A DNA stretch of 64,000 nt from a bacterium (lineage in GTDB: Bacteria; Electryoneota; RPQS01): NCBI GenBank assembly GCA_023382385.1, contig JAHDVH010000001.1:124001-188000 (forward strand). Reading direction: 5' to 3'. Both the position numbers and the translations under genes were made by a program. Under the pieces are notes generated by a model. The model was not told where the DNA came from. It did not search any database and worked only from the letters and a program-made list of their open reading frames with translations. Shown piece by piece: positions 19,637 to 27,282 of this stretch (within the stretch, counting starts at the first letter, position 1; each line of letters opens with the position of its first letter).

Positions 19637-19671
19637 TGACCATCTTGACTGTTTCGTCAGGATGGTCATTT
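19637..19671 (+). terminator. Hairpin after the beta-barrel gene, likely terminator
   Basis: TGACCATC (19637-19644) pairs with GATGGTCA (19661-19668), with an inner GAC/GTC pair that shortens the loop, followed by TTT. The T run is short, so termination may be partial and purE may receive read-through. Confidence 0.55.
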
Positions 19672-19699
19672 CCTAAGTAGACTTGCCAGAGGATTATTC

Positions 19700-20164
19700 A
19701 TGTCTGGGACAAATATCCTAATCTTACTTGGTTCAGAGAGTGACCGAGATCAGTTTGCTGAAACCGCAAAGTATGCGGACTATTTCGGAATATCGTGGTC
19801 CATAGAGGTGATTTCTGCGCACCGAGATCCTGAACGCTTGCGAAGCCGCCTTCACCAGGCAGAGCAAGAGGGAACAGACGTGCTTATAGCGTGCGCTGGA
19901 ATGGCAGCGCACTTGGCAGGCGCGTGTGCGGCTCACTCCGTGCTTCCCGTAATCGGAGTGCCCGGCGCAGGTTCGACACTTGGAGGACTAGATGCCCTGC
20001 TTTCGACCGTGCAGATGCCAACGGGTGTTCCCGTTGCGACTGTGGCAATAGGCAAGGCGGGGGCCCGCAATGCCGTTATACTTGCAGCTCAGATGATTTC
20101 GATTAAGAGGCAGGAGATTAGAGACAAGCTGCGTGCTTTCAAGCTGGCGGGCTCTAAGATTTGA
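19700..20164 (+). CDS. purE: PurE, N5-carboxyaminoimidazole ribonucleotide mutase (class I type)
   Basis: PurE catalyses a carboxylation/mutase step to carboxyaminoimidazole ribonucleotide in purine synthesis. The 154 residues keep GSESD near the start, SAHRDP (usually SAHRTP), AAHLAG (usually AAHLPG), the loop ending STVQMPTGVPVAT and IGKAGARNA. These fit class I PurE with a few substitutions in the active-site loops. No purK is adjacent. The stop overlaps the TTG start of the next gene. Confidence 0.88.
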   Translation: MSGTNILILLGSESDRDQFAETAKYADYFGISWSIEVISAHRDPERLRSRLHQAEQEGTDVLIACAGMAAHLAGACAAHSVLPVIGVPGAGSTLGGLDALLSTVQMPTGVPVATVAIGKAGARNAVILAAQMISIKRQEIRDKLRAFKLAGSKI

Positions 20165-20874
20165 AGTCGCTGGTGATCATCCCGACTTACAATGAGCGGG
20201 AAGGTATCGAAGCGATCATCCGAGCCGTCCTTGCGCAAGAAGGTGGCGTTGACATATTGGTCGTTGATGACAACTCGCCGGATGGGACGGCAAGTATTGT
20301 CAAGTCTTTGCAGGCCGATGAACCGAGGTTGCATTTGCTCACAAGATCAGGCAAACTTGGCCTGGGGACGGCCTATGTCGCTGGCTTCAAGTATGCAATT
20401 GATCTCGGATACGAAGCAGTGTTTGAAATGGATGCCGATTTCTCGCATGATCCAGCCATGATTCCGCAGTTTCTTGAGAAGATTCAGGAATTTGACTTTG
20501 TGTTGGGGTCTCGATACGTGAATGGTATTTCGGTCGTGAATTGGCCTCTGTCACGCCTGATGCTAAGCTACTTCGCCTCTTACTACACCAGGATCATAAC
20601 AGGCATGCCGATCAAAGATCCGACAGGAGGCTTTAAGTGCTTTCGAACGAGTGTTCTGAAGTCGATTGATCTTGACAACATCAGATCGAATGGGTACAGT
20701 TTCCAAATAGAAATGAACTTCAAGGCGTGGAAGAAGCGATTTCGATACATTGAGATTCCGATAATATTTGTGGATCGGCGTTACGGCAAATCGAAAATGT
20801 CTAAGGCAATTATTCGAGAAGCGGTTTGGATGGTCTGGAAACTTAGAATGAAGTCAATTCTTGGCAAGCTGTAG
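20161..20874 (+). CDS. Polyprenol-phosphate mannosyltransferase (Dol-P-Man synthase / Ppm1 type)
   Basis: This 237-residue GT2 enzyme carries the DPM1 fingerprint: IIPTYNEREGI, VVDDNSPDGTA (27-60 region), GLGTAYVAGF, and EMDADFSHDP with its DxD metal site near residue 92. The acceptor region DPTGGFKCF and the late RRYGKSKMS segment also fit. There is no C-terminal membrane domain, so it is the soluble DPM1 type. It would make polyprenyl-phosphate mannose from GDP-mannose for periplasmic GT-C enzymes such as the DUF2723 protein nearby. The start is TTG, overlapping purE. Confidence 0.9.
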   Translation: MKSLVIIPTYNEREGIEAIIRAVLAQEGGVDILVVDDNSPDGTASIVKSLQADEPRLHLLTRSGKLGLGTAYVAGFKYAIDLGYEAVFEMDADFSHDPAMIPQFLEKIQEFDFVLGSRYVNGISVVNWPLSRLMLSYFASYYTRIITGMPIKDPTGGFKCFRTSVLKSIDLDNIRSNGYSFQIEMNFKAWKKRFRYIEIPIIFVDRRYGKSKMSKAIIREAVWMVWKLRMKSILGKL

Positions 20875-21735
20875 ATGGATGCGCGACCGTGCGTATCTGT
20901 TGTTATTGTCAGCTACAATTCCTCAGAGACGATAGGATATTGCCTTGCTGCACTTAACGAGACTTCAGCTCGATGGATTGAAAACGTTGTCGTAGTCGAC
21001 AACCTCTCATCAGACGGCTCAATTAGGCTGCTTGAAGAACACCATCCGGATGTATGCCTTGTTCAGAATCCAGCAAACCTTGGATTTGGCAAAGCCTGCA
21101 ACATCGGGGCATCACTTGCGCGTGGATCGTACCTTCTTTTTTTGAATCCCGACGCTTTTGTCGACTGTGGAACCATTCCCGAACTCATCAGTATTCTTGA
21201 TGCGCGCTCCAGTGCCGGTTGTTGTGGGCCGGTAATCTACAATAAGAGTGACACTCCAGACCCTGCGTGCAGAAGGGGTTTTCCTACGCCATGGAATGCA
21301 CTTGGTCGGCTGTTCTATCTCGATCGCCTGTTTCCAGCAAGCCGCACTTTCTCGAGTTACTCATTGCATTGGCTGGGATTTGACCGGGAAGCGATAGTGG
21401 ATTGTGTCTCAGGCGCTTGCCTTTGTATTCGAAAAGATGACTTTGAGGCACTTCGAGGTTTCGACGAAGACTTCTTTCTCTTTGGTGAAGATATCGACCT
21501 CTGCAAAAGGCTGGCCAATCTTGGACGCGAAACTTGGTTTGTGCCCTCCTCGCGAGTGCGCCACATCGGTGGCCACAGCATGAAGCAAGACACGTCGCGT
21601 GCGAATCGAGAATTTTATCACGCGATGCATCTTTACATGAATAAGCATTTGACGACGCTACCGCGATGGATGTTCGGAGTAGTTCACATGGGGATTCGCT
21701 TTCGCGAGTGGCTGGAGAAATTTGTTGGACATTAA
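20875..21735 (+). CDS. Glycosyltransferase family 2, rhamnosyltransferase-like
   Basis: The 286-residue product starts directly after the previous stop codon. It shows VSVVIVSYNSSETI, VVDNLSSDGS, NLGFGKACNIG, FLNPDAFVD (metal site) and the later GEDIDLCKRL, matching WbbL-like rhamnosyl/galactofuranosyl transferases. It is cytoplasmic or membrane-peripheral and probably acts on a lipid-linked or surface glycan. Donor and acceptor are not determined. Confidence 0.88.
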   Translation: MDARPCVSVVIVSYNSSETIGYCLAALNETSARWIENVVVVDNLSSDGSIRLLEEHHPDVCLVQNPANLGFGKACNIGASLARGSYLLFLNPDAFVDCGTIPELISILDARSSAGCCGPVIYNKSDTPDPACRRGFPTPWNALGRLFYLDRLFPASRTFSSYSLHWLGFDREAIVDCVSGACLCIRKDDFEALRGFDEDFFLFGEDIDLCKRLANLGRETWFVPSSRVRHIGGHSMKQDTSRANREFYHAMHLYMNKHLTTLPRWMFGVVHMGIRFREWLEKFVGH

Positions 21736-21774
21736 GTTAGGGACGGCCAAGTCCTCTTTGGATGAGGGTATTTT

Positions 21775-22821
21775 ATGAGCAGCACAAACGTTCAAGATAA
21801 AGCCAAGGTAACGGGCACCGTGATGCCGAACGGCACATCAGGGGCGGCGAAGTCCTTTGCCAGTACTTTCGTACTTGAGTTTGAGAAGCCGATTGTCGAG
21901 CTGGAGCATAAGATCGAAGAAATGCGTGCTCTTGCTGCTAGCTCTGGCATGTCAAATTTCGCAGTTGAAATTGAGCGCATGCAGAAGAAGGCTACTCGCA
22001 TGCGCGAAGAGGTCTTTTCAAAGCTCACGCGCTGGCAGAAGGTCCAGCTTGCCCGCCACCCTCGGAGACCATATACTTTGGACTACATCGAACGCATTTG
22101 TTCAAGTTTTCTCGAACTTCACGGCGATCGATGTTTTGCTGACGATCATGCGATTGTATCCGGAATTGCCGAAATGGAAGGCTTTCAACTCGTCATTATG
22201 GGTCATCAAAAGGGACGAGGCACTAAAGAGAACATTTATCGAAATTTTGGTATGGCGAATCCGGAAGGCTACCGCAAGGCAATTCGCCTTCTATCGCTGG
22301 CTCAAAAGTTTCGCCTCCCAGTCGTGACGTTCATAGATACTCCTGGTGCGTATCCCGGATTAGGTGCTGAGGAGCGTGGCCAGGCAGAAGCCATTGCCCG
22401 TAGTCTATATGAGATGGCACGTCTTGAAGTTCCGATTATGACTTTTGTAATTGGTGAAGGGGGATCAGGGGGTGCACTCGCAATTTCTGTTGCCGACCGC
22501 ATTTTCATGCTGGAGTACTCTATTTACTCGGTCATCTCCCCAGAGGGTTGCGCGTCTATCCTCTATCGTGATGCAGGTCAGGCTGCACAGGCGGCAGAAG
22601 CGCTTAAGCTTACTGCAGACGATTTGCTTGAGCTTGGCATCATTGATGGCATTATACCTGAACCTGCCGGCGGTGCACACGAAAACTATGATGAGATCGC
22701 GAAGAGGATCAAGGATAGAATATTGAGCACGTTGCCAGAACTGATTGGCGAATCCCGGCAAAAACTGCTTGAAGCCCGACACCGAAAGTATGAGCGAATC
22801 GGATACTTCCTCGAGTCATAA
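21775..22821 (+). CDS. accA: Acetyl-CoA carboxylase carboxyltransferase subunit alpha (AccA)
   Basis: AccA forms half of the carboxyltransferase that moves CO2 from biotin to acetyl-CoA at the start of fatty-acid synthesis. The 348 residues include a helical N-terminus (EFEKPIVELEHKIEEM), ARHPRRPYTLDYIE, GHQKGRGTKENI, FGMANPEGYRKA, DTPGAYPG and GEGGSGGALAI, all diagnostic. About 30 residues precede the usual E. coli-like start; ATG at 21775 is the first candidate after the preceding gene. accD is not in the window. Confidence 0.95.
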   Translation: MSSTNVQDKAKVTGTVMPNGTSGAAKSFASTFVLEFEKPIVELEHKIEEMRALAASSGMSNFAVEIERMQKKATRMREEVFSKLTRWQKVQLARHPRRPYTLDYIERICSSFLELHGDRCFADDHAIVSGIAEMEGFQLVIMGHQKGRGTKENIYRNFGMANPEGYRKAIRLLSLAQKFRLPVVTFIDTPGAYPGLGAEERGQAEAIARSLYEMARLEVPIMTFVIGEGGSGGALAISVADRIFMLEYSIYSVISPEGCASILYRDAGQAAQAAEALKLTADDLLELGIIDGIIPEPAGGAHENYDEIAKRIKDRILSTLPELIGESRQKLLEARHRKYERIGYFLES

Positions 22822-23227
22822 TTCGAATGTGCTGCGGTTTGTCAGCAGAGTTCGCGTGCGATACGCGGAAACCGACGCGATGGGATGGGTTTACTATGCG
22901 TGCTATTTCCATTACTTTGAGGTGGCAAGATCAGAACTGATCCGTGAAGTCTGGAAATCTTACAGGCGGATCGAGGACGAAGAGGGCATGAGGCTACCTG
23001 TAATAGAGACGGGTTGTTCCTATGTAAGTGGCGCGAAGTATGAAGATGAACTGGAAATTGACACGGAGTTACGAACCTACGGTGCAAGGGTTCGCTTTGA
23101 CTATCTTGTCCGACAGTCCTCGAACAATGCGCTTGTTGCACGAGGATATACCGAACATTGCTTTGCCGATCATAACGGAAGACCCAAACGCATGCCACCG
23201 GCATTTCTGAGACTCTTTCTCACTTGA
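22790..23227 (+). CDS. Acyl-CoA thioesterase, YbgC/4-hydroxybenzoyl-CoA thioesterase type
   Basis: This 145-residue hot-dog-fold protein has the catalytic motif YAETDAMGWVYYACYFHYFEVAR (Asp near residue 24), as in YbgC and 4HBT thioesterases, followed by the dimer strand region. The frame overlaps accA by 32 bases. I chose the ATG at 22790 because the family motif then sits about 20 residues in, as in YbgC. YbgC proteins hydrolyse short-chain acyl-CoAs and associate with phospholipid synthesis. A Tol-Pal context is not present. Confidence 0.88.
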   Translation: MSESDTSSSHNSNVLRFVSRVRVRYAETDAMGWVYYACYFHYFEVARSELIREVWKSYRRIEDEEGMRLPVIETGCSYVSGAKYEDELEIDTELRTYGARVRFDYLVRQSSNNALVARGYTEHCFADHNGRPKRMPPAFLRLFLT

Positions 23228-24207
23228 AGCCAAGAGCATTAATCACGGGAGCAACAGGTTTCGTAGGCAGCCATGTTGCAGAGCAAATGCTTCAGGCGGA
23301 CTTCCAAGTCCGCTTACTTGTTAGAGACCCGAGTCGAATTCGCTGGCTGAAGTCGGCGCAATTCGAGATTTGCGTTGGGGACATCACGGATAGTGACTCA
23401 GTACGCAGTGCCGTTCACTCGGTCGACTGTGTAATTCACTGTGCGGGACTGACGAAAGCTGTAAGAGAGAGCGATTACCATGCCGCGAATGGCGAGGCAA
23501 CAGCAACAATTGCCCGCGCCAGCGAAAGTGCAGGTGTACGTCGCTTCGTCTATTGCTCTTCGCTTGCCGCGTGTGGACCGTCAAAAGAGGGCCGTGCACT
23601 AACAGAACTTGATCCGCCGCAGCCGATTACTGCGTACGGGCGGAGCAAACTTGCTGGTGAAATAGCAGTTCGCGAGGAATTGTCGGCAGCAGAGTGGATC
23701 ATTATTAGACCCCCGGCTGTCATGGGACCTCGCGATGAACAATTTGTTCCGCTATTCAAGATGATGCATTCGTGGCACCTATATACACAAGCTGGTTTTC
23801 GTTCAAGACAGTATAGCCTTATAGGTGTTGAGGACCTCGCGCAGTTCATCGTCACAGCGTCCACAACAATGGTAGGCGTTCGCGAAACCTATTTCGCAAC
23901 GATGCCTGAACCCGTTGCGTGGTGTGAAGTGGCTCGCGCTTTTCATGCTAATACGGGCAGGAAGTGCACTCGTGTGATCGTGCCTGAAATGATAGCAAGA
24001 GCGATTGGATGCTTGGGTGAAATTCAAATGAAAGTGAGCGGCAAACCCGTTCTCTTGGGTGCGGACAAAGTACGTGAGATAGTCGCCGACGGCTGGACAT
24101 GCAGTGACGAGAAGATGTTTCGCACGTGGGGTATGCGTTGCAGGGATGACATTGAGACTGTCGTGGACAAGACATACAGGTTTTATATTGACAATAAGTG
24201 GATTTAA
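23224..24207 (+). CDS. NAD(P)-dependent epimerase/dehydratase (extended SDR)
   Basis: The 327-residue product has the extended SDR signature TGATGFVGSHV at the N-terminus, a DxxD-like VGDITDS at about residue 55, VIHCAGLT, and the catalytic YGRSK at about residue 138 with a preceding YCSSLAACG serine. The C-terminal half is less conserved, so the substrate (a sugar nucleotide, a dihydroflavonol-like compound or a sterol-like one) is open. TTG start overlaps the thioesterase stop. Confidence 0.87.
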   Translation: MKPRALITGATGFVGSHVAEQMLQADFQVRLLVRDPSRIRWLKSAQFEICVGDITDSDSVRSAVHSVDCVIHCAGLTKAVRESDYHAANGEATATIARASESAGVRRFVYCSSLAACGPSKEGRALTELDPPQPITAYGRSKLAGEIAVREELSAAEWIIIRPPAVMGPRDEQFVPLFKMMHSWHLYTQAGFRSRQYSLIGVEDLAQFIVTASTTMVGVRETYFATMPEPVAWCEVARAFHANTGRKCTRVIVPEMIARAIGCLGEIQMKVSGKPVLLGADKVREIVADGWTCSDEKMFRTWGMRCRDDIETVVDKTYRFYIDNKWI

Positions 24208-24209
24208 GG

Positions 24210-24386
24210 GTGTTAGTGGGCGCAGCTTCCGCTAAGAAGAACCAGGTTCCCAAGAAGAGAATTCCTCTGCCTACGAAACCGCCCAAAGTGGAACCGAAGC
24301 CAAACGCGTACAAGCGTAAGGTCAAGCATCCCGGAAAATGGCTGGATCCAGACGATGCAACTAGAGCGGTTGACGACAAGACTTGA
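24210..24386 (+). CDS. Possible small Lys/Pro-rich protein
   Basis: A GTG-initiated frame (24210, or 24216) encodes about 58 residues rich in Lys and Pro (KKNQVPKKRIPLPTKPPK, then KRKVKHPGKWLDPDDATR). It fills the gap of 147 bases between the epimerase and the helicase and overlaps the helicase start by 32 bases, as neighbouring genes here do. No family is recognised. The composition is coherent and protein-like, but there is no clear Shine-Dalgarno sequence, so it may be non-coding. Confidence 0.35.
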   Translation: MLVGAASAKKNQVPKKRIPLPTKPPKVEPKPNAYKRKVKHPGKWLDPDDATRAVDDKT

Positions 24387-27282
24387 GCACGACTCACTGC
24401 TAAGGACAGCAATCGTTCACACTCAGGTGCTGCCCGGACGTGCTGCTGTCTATCAGAAACCAAAAGAGCGTTTAGCAGAACCAATAGAAAAGGCACTCAA
24501 AGCGTTCGACGTTTCGCAGTTGTATGCTCACCAGGCGGTCGCTATCGACATTGCGCGCCACGGCAAAGACTTTGTGGTGGTAACACCAACCGCAAGTGGC
24601 AAGTCGCTGACATACATTCTGCCGATCCTTGACCACTTGACAGCCGACCCCCATGCAACTACGTTGCTTTTGTTTCCATTAAAAGCGCTTGAACAGGATC
24701 AAGCAGCAAAGCTCCGTAAGTGGCAGGAAGAGCTTCGGGGCAAGATAGACTTTTCCCTCGGAGTCTTCGACGGGGACACTTCGCCCGTTGAACGGCAACG
24801 AATCAAGAAGCATCCGCCGAACATCTTGATCACGAATCCAGACATGCTGCATCAGGGCATTCTGGCTTACCATCATAGTTGGGAGAAGTATCTTCGACAA
24901 CTGAAGTATATTGTGATCGACGAACTGCATGCCTATCGAGGCGTCTTCGGATCACACATTCTTCAAGTGCTAAGAAGACTTCGACGTCTTTTGCACTATT
25001 ATGGTGCAAAGCCTCAGTTCATTTGCCTTTCGGCAACCATCGCGAATCCTTTGGAGTTTGCAAGTATTCTGACTGGAAAGCAGATGGACATCATTGAGGA
25101 TTCAGGTGCCCCAAGCCCTCCCCGTGAGTTCTGGTTGGTGAATGCTACGGATACCTCGCTCACAAATGCAGTTACAAAGTTGCTGACACACTCGTTAGAC
25201 GCGGGATTGAAGACTATTGCATTCACGAAATCGAGAGTGGCAACAGAGATCATATATAGATCACTAAAAGAGTCAAGACCTGAGCTCGCCAAGCGTGTGA
25301 GTTCCTACAGAGCTGGATTTCTTCCGGAGGAGCGTAGAAGGATTGAAAAAGGTCTCGCGTCAGGCGACCTTGATGGTGTTGTCTCGACAAGTGCATTGGA
25401 GTTAGGGATCGATATCGGCGGCCTGGATGTGTGTATTCTCGCGGGATTTCCCGGCAGCATGATGTCATTATGGCAGCGTGCTGGTCGAGTTGGGAGGAGA
25501 GAAAATCGAGCAGCAGTTATTCTTGTCGCGGGAAGCGACCAACTCGACCAGTACTTCGCCCGTAAAGCTGAAAGCCTTCTCACTCGTCCGTTGGAGCGGG
25601 CTCTTATCAATCGCGACAATGAGCACATTTTACGTCAGCATTTGCCTGCGGCTGCTGCTGAGATCCCTTTAATGGCTGATGATCCTTACATCGAAGTCGC
25701 TGAGTATTCAACAATTCTTGCTGAGCTTGAGCATGAACGAGCGTTACTCAAGAGCGCTTCCGGAAAGCAATGGTTCCCTGGGCGGCCGAGACCGCACGCA
25801 GCTGTGGACTTGCGAAATGTTGGTGGGGTTTTCGGAATTATTGACACGAGTATTTTAAAGCATGCTCAGATCGGCACCATTTCCGGTAATTCCGTATTCA
25901 GGGAGTGTCATGACGGCGCGGTATATCTGCATCGAGGTGAACCCTATTGCGTTACATCTTTGGACATTGTCAGGAGAGAGGTGCATGTAACGCCTCACCA
26001 AAGTCCAACGTACACAATGGTCAGGACTCAAAAGGAAACTGAAATTCTTGATGTGCGTGAAACGCGGACACTTGGCTCTTTTGTCGCTCGTCTTGGTGTG
26101 CTTAAGGTAACTGAGCACTATGTTGCATACGAGCGTCGAAGACTCTATTCCCAGGAACTGTTATCCGTCGAACCGCTGACTTTGCCGCCACAGAGCTTTA
26201 CGACTATTGGCTGTTGGATAGAGCTGCCTGCTTCCATGCAGGAAGTGCTTGCAGAAACTGAAAATCACTTCATGGGTTCCATCCATGCTATTGAGCATGC
26301 CGCAATTTCCTTGACGCCCCTTCTTGCGTTGTGCGATCGAAACGACCTTGGCGGAATTAGCTTCACGAAGCATCCTCAGCTTCCAAACGGTGCAGTGTTC
26401 TTTTACGATGGTTATCCGGGCGGCGTCGGTATATCGGAATGCATGTATGATGCGCTTGAAGATCTTCTTGCAAAGACAGGTGATCTAATTTCCCGTTGCA
26501 CATGTTTGGAGGGCTGTCCGTCATGCGTGCAGTCGCCGAAGTGCGGTTCGGGAAATCGTCCGCTTGACAAGGTAGGTGCAACACGAGCAATCCAAATGCT
26601 GTTGTGTGAAACGCAGAATGCCGCAGAGCCTGTTCAGCTCGACCTGAATCACACGAGAGACAGAGTCACAGATTCTCCTGTCTGGGCACCTCAAGACATT
26701 CCTGCAGACAAACGCGTTCTAGTGTTTGACCTTGAAACACAACTTTCTGCAGACGATGTCGGGGGATGGAAGCAGGCCAGGCAGATGCGTCTTGCCGTTG
26801 CTGCAGTGTGGGACAGCGTGACTGGCGAAACGACGGCTTATCTGGAGCACGAAGTGGAGGAACTGCTGGCACACTTGAAACGAGCTGACCTTGTCTGTGG
26901 TTACAATGTCAAGAAGTTTGACTATGAGGTTTTGCGAGGGTACACTTTTGAATCTCTCCACCTGTTGCCAACACTGGATTTGCTTGAGGTGATTGTTATG
27001 CATCGTGGTGGCCGTCTGAAGCTGGATTCCATCGCAAACGCGACGCTTGGTGTCAGAAAGAGCGCGGATGGTCTACAGTCCTTGACGTGGTTTAAGAGTG
27101 GCGAGATTGAGCGCGTATCCGATTATTGTAAAAAGGATGTGGAGCTGACGCGTGACATTCTCCGCTACATTCTTGCGCATGGATGCGTCTTTTTTCATGA
27201 TAAGTCGGGAGAATCAATTAGACTTCCGATAAACATAAGTATCGAAAGATACTTGGGACAAAATAGTTCAGCAGTTTCATGA
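24355..27282 (+). CDS. DEAD/H helicase with DUF1998 zinc region fused to a DEDDy exonuclease (MrfA-MrfB-like fusion)
   Basis: This 975-residue protein has helicase lobe 1 with Walker A TPTASGKS (77-84) and box II DELH (189-192), then lobe 2 with LELGIDIGGLD and QRAGRVGRR. A DUF1998 (MrfA/YprA) C-terminal region carries a cysteine cluster at about 715-730 (CTCLEGCPSCVQSPKC). From about residue 785 an RNase H-like exonuclease follows with Asp792-x-Glu794, Asp856 and Tyr924-x3-Asp928, the DEDDy set of MrfB/YprB. In Bacillus subtilis MrfA and MrfB are separate proteins for mitomycin C lesion repair. The upstream frame overlap and ATGA overlap with accC are typical here. Confidence 0.9.
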   Translation: MQLERLTTRLEHDSLLRTAIVHTQVLPGRAAVYQKPKERLAEPIEKALKAFDVSQLYAHQAVAIDIARHGKDFVVVTPTASGKSLTYILPILDHLTADPHATTLLLFPLKALEQDQAAKLRKWQEELRGKIDFSLGVFDGDTSPVERQRIKKHPPNILITNPDMLHQGILAYHHSWEKYLRQLKYIVIDELHAYRGVFGSHILQVLRRLRRLLHYYGAKPQFICLSATIANPLEFASILTGKQMDIIEDSGAPSPPREFWLVNATDTSLTNAVTKLLTHSLDAGLKTIAFTKSRVATEIIYRSLKESRPELAKRVSSYRAGFLPEERRRIEKGLASGDLDGVVSTSALELGIDIGGLDVCILAGFPGSMMSLWQRAGRVGRRENRAAVILVAGSDQLDQYFARKAESLLTRPLERALINRDNEHILRQHLPAAAAEIPLMADDPYIEVAEYSTILAELEHERALLKSASGKQWFPGRPRPHAAVDLRNVGGVFGIIDTSILKHAQIGTISGNSVFRECHDGAVYLHRGEPYCVTSLDIVRREVHVTPHQSPTYTMVRTQKETEILDVRETRTLGSFVARLGVLKVTEHYVAYERRRLYSQELLSVEPLTLPPQSFTTIGCWIELPASMQEVLAETENHFMGSIHAIEHAAISLTPLLALCDRNDLGGISFTKHPQLPNGAVFFYDGYPGGVGISECMYDALEDLLAKTGDLISRCTCLEGCPSCVQSPKCGSGNRPLDKVGATRAIQMLLCETQNAAEPVQLDLNHTRDRVTDSPVWAPQDIPADKRVLVFDLETQLSADDVGGWKQARQMRLAVAAVWDSVTGETTAYLEHEVEELLAHLKRADLVCGYNVKKFDYEVLRGYTFESLHLLPTLDLLEVIVMHRGGRLKLDSIANATLGVRKSADGLQSLTWFKSGEIERVSDYCKKDVELTRDILRYILAHGCVFFHDKSGESIRLPINISIERYLGQNSSAVS

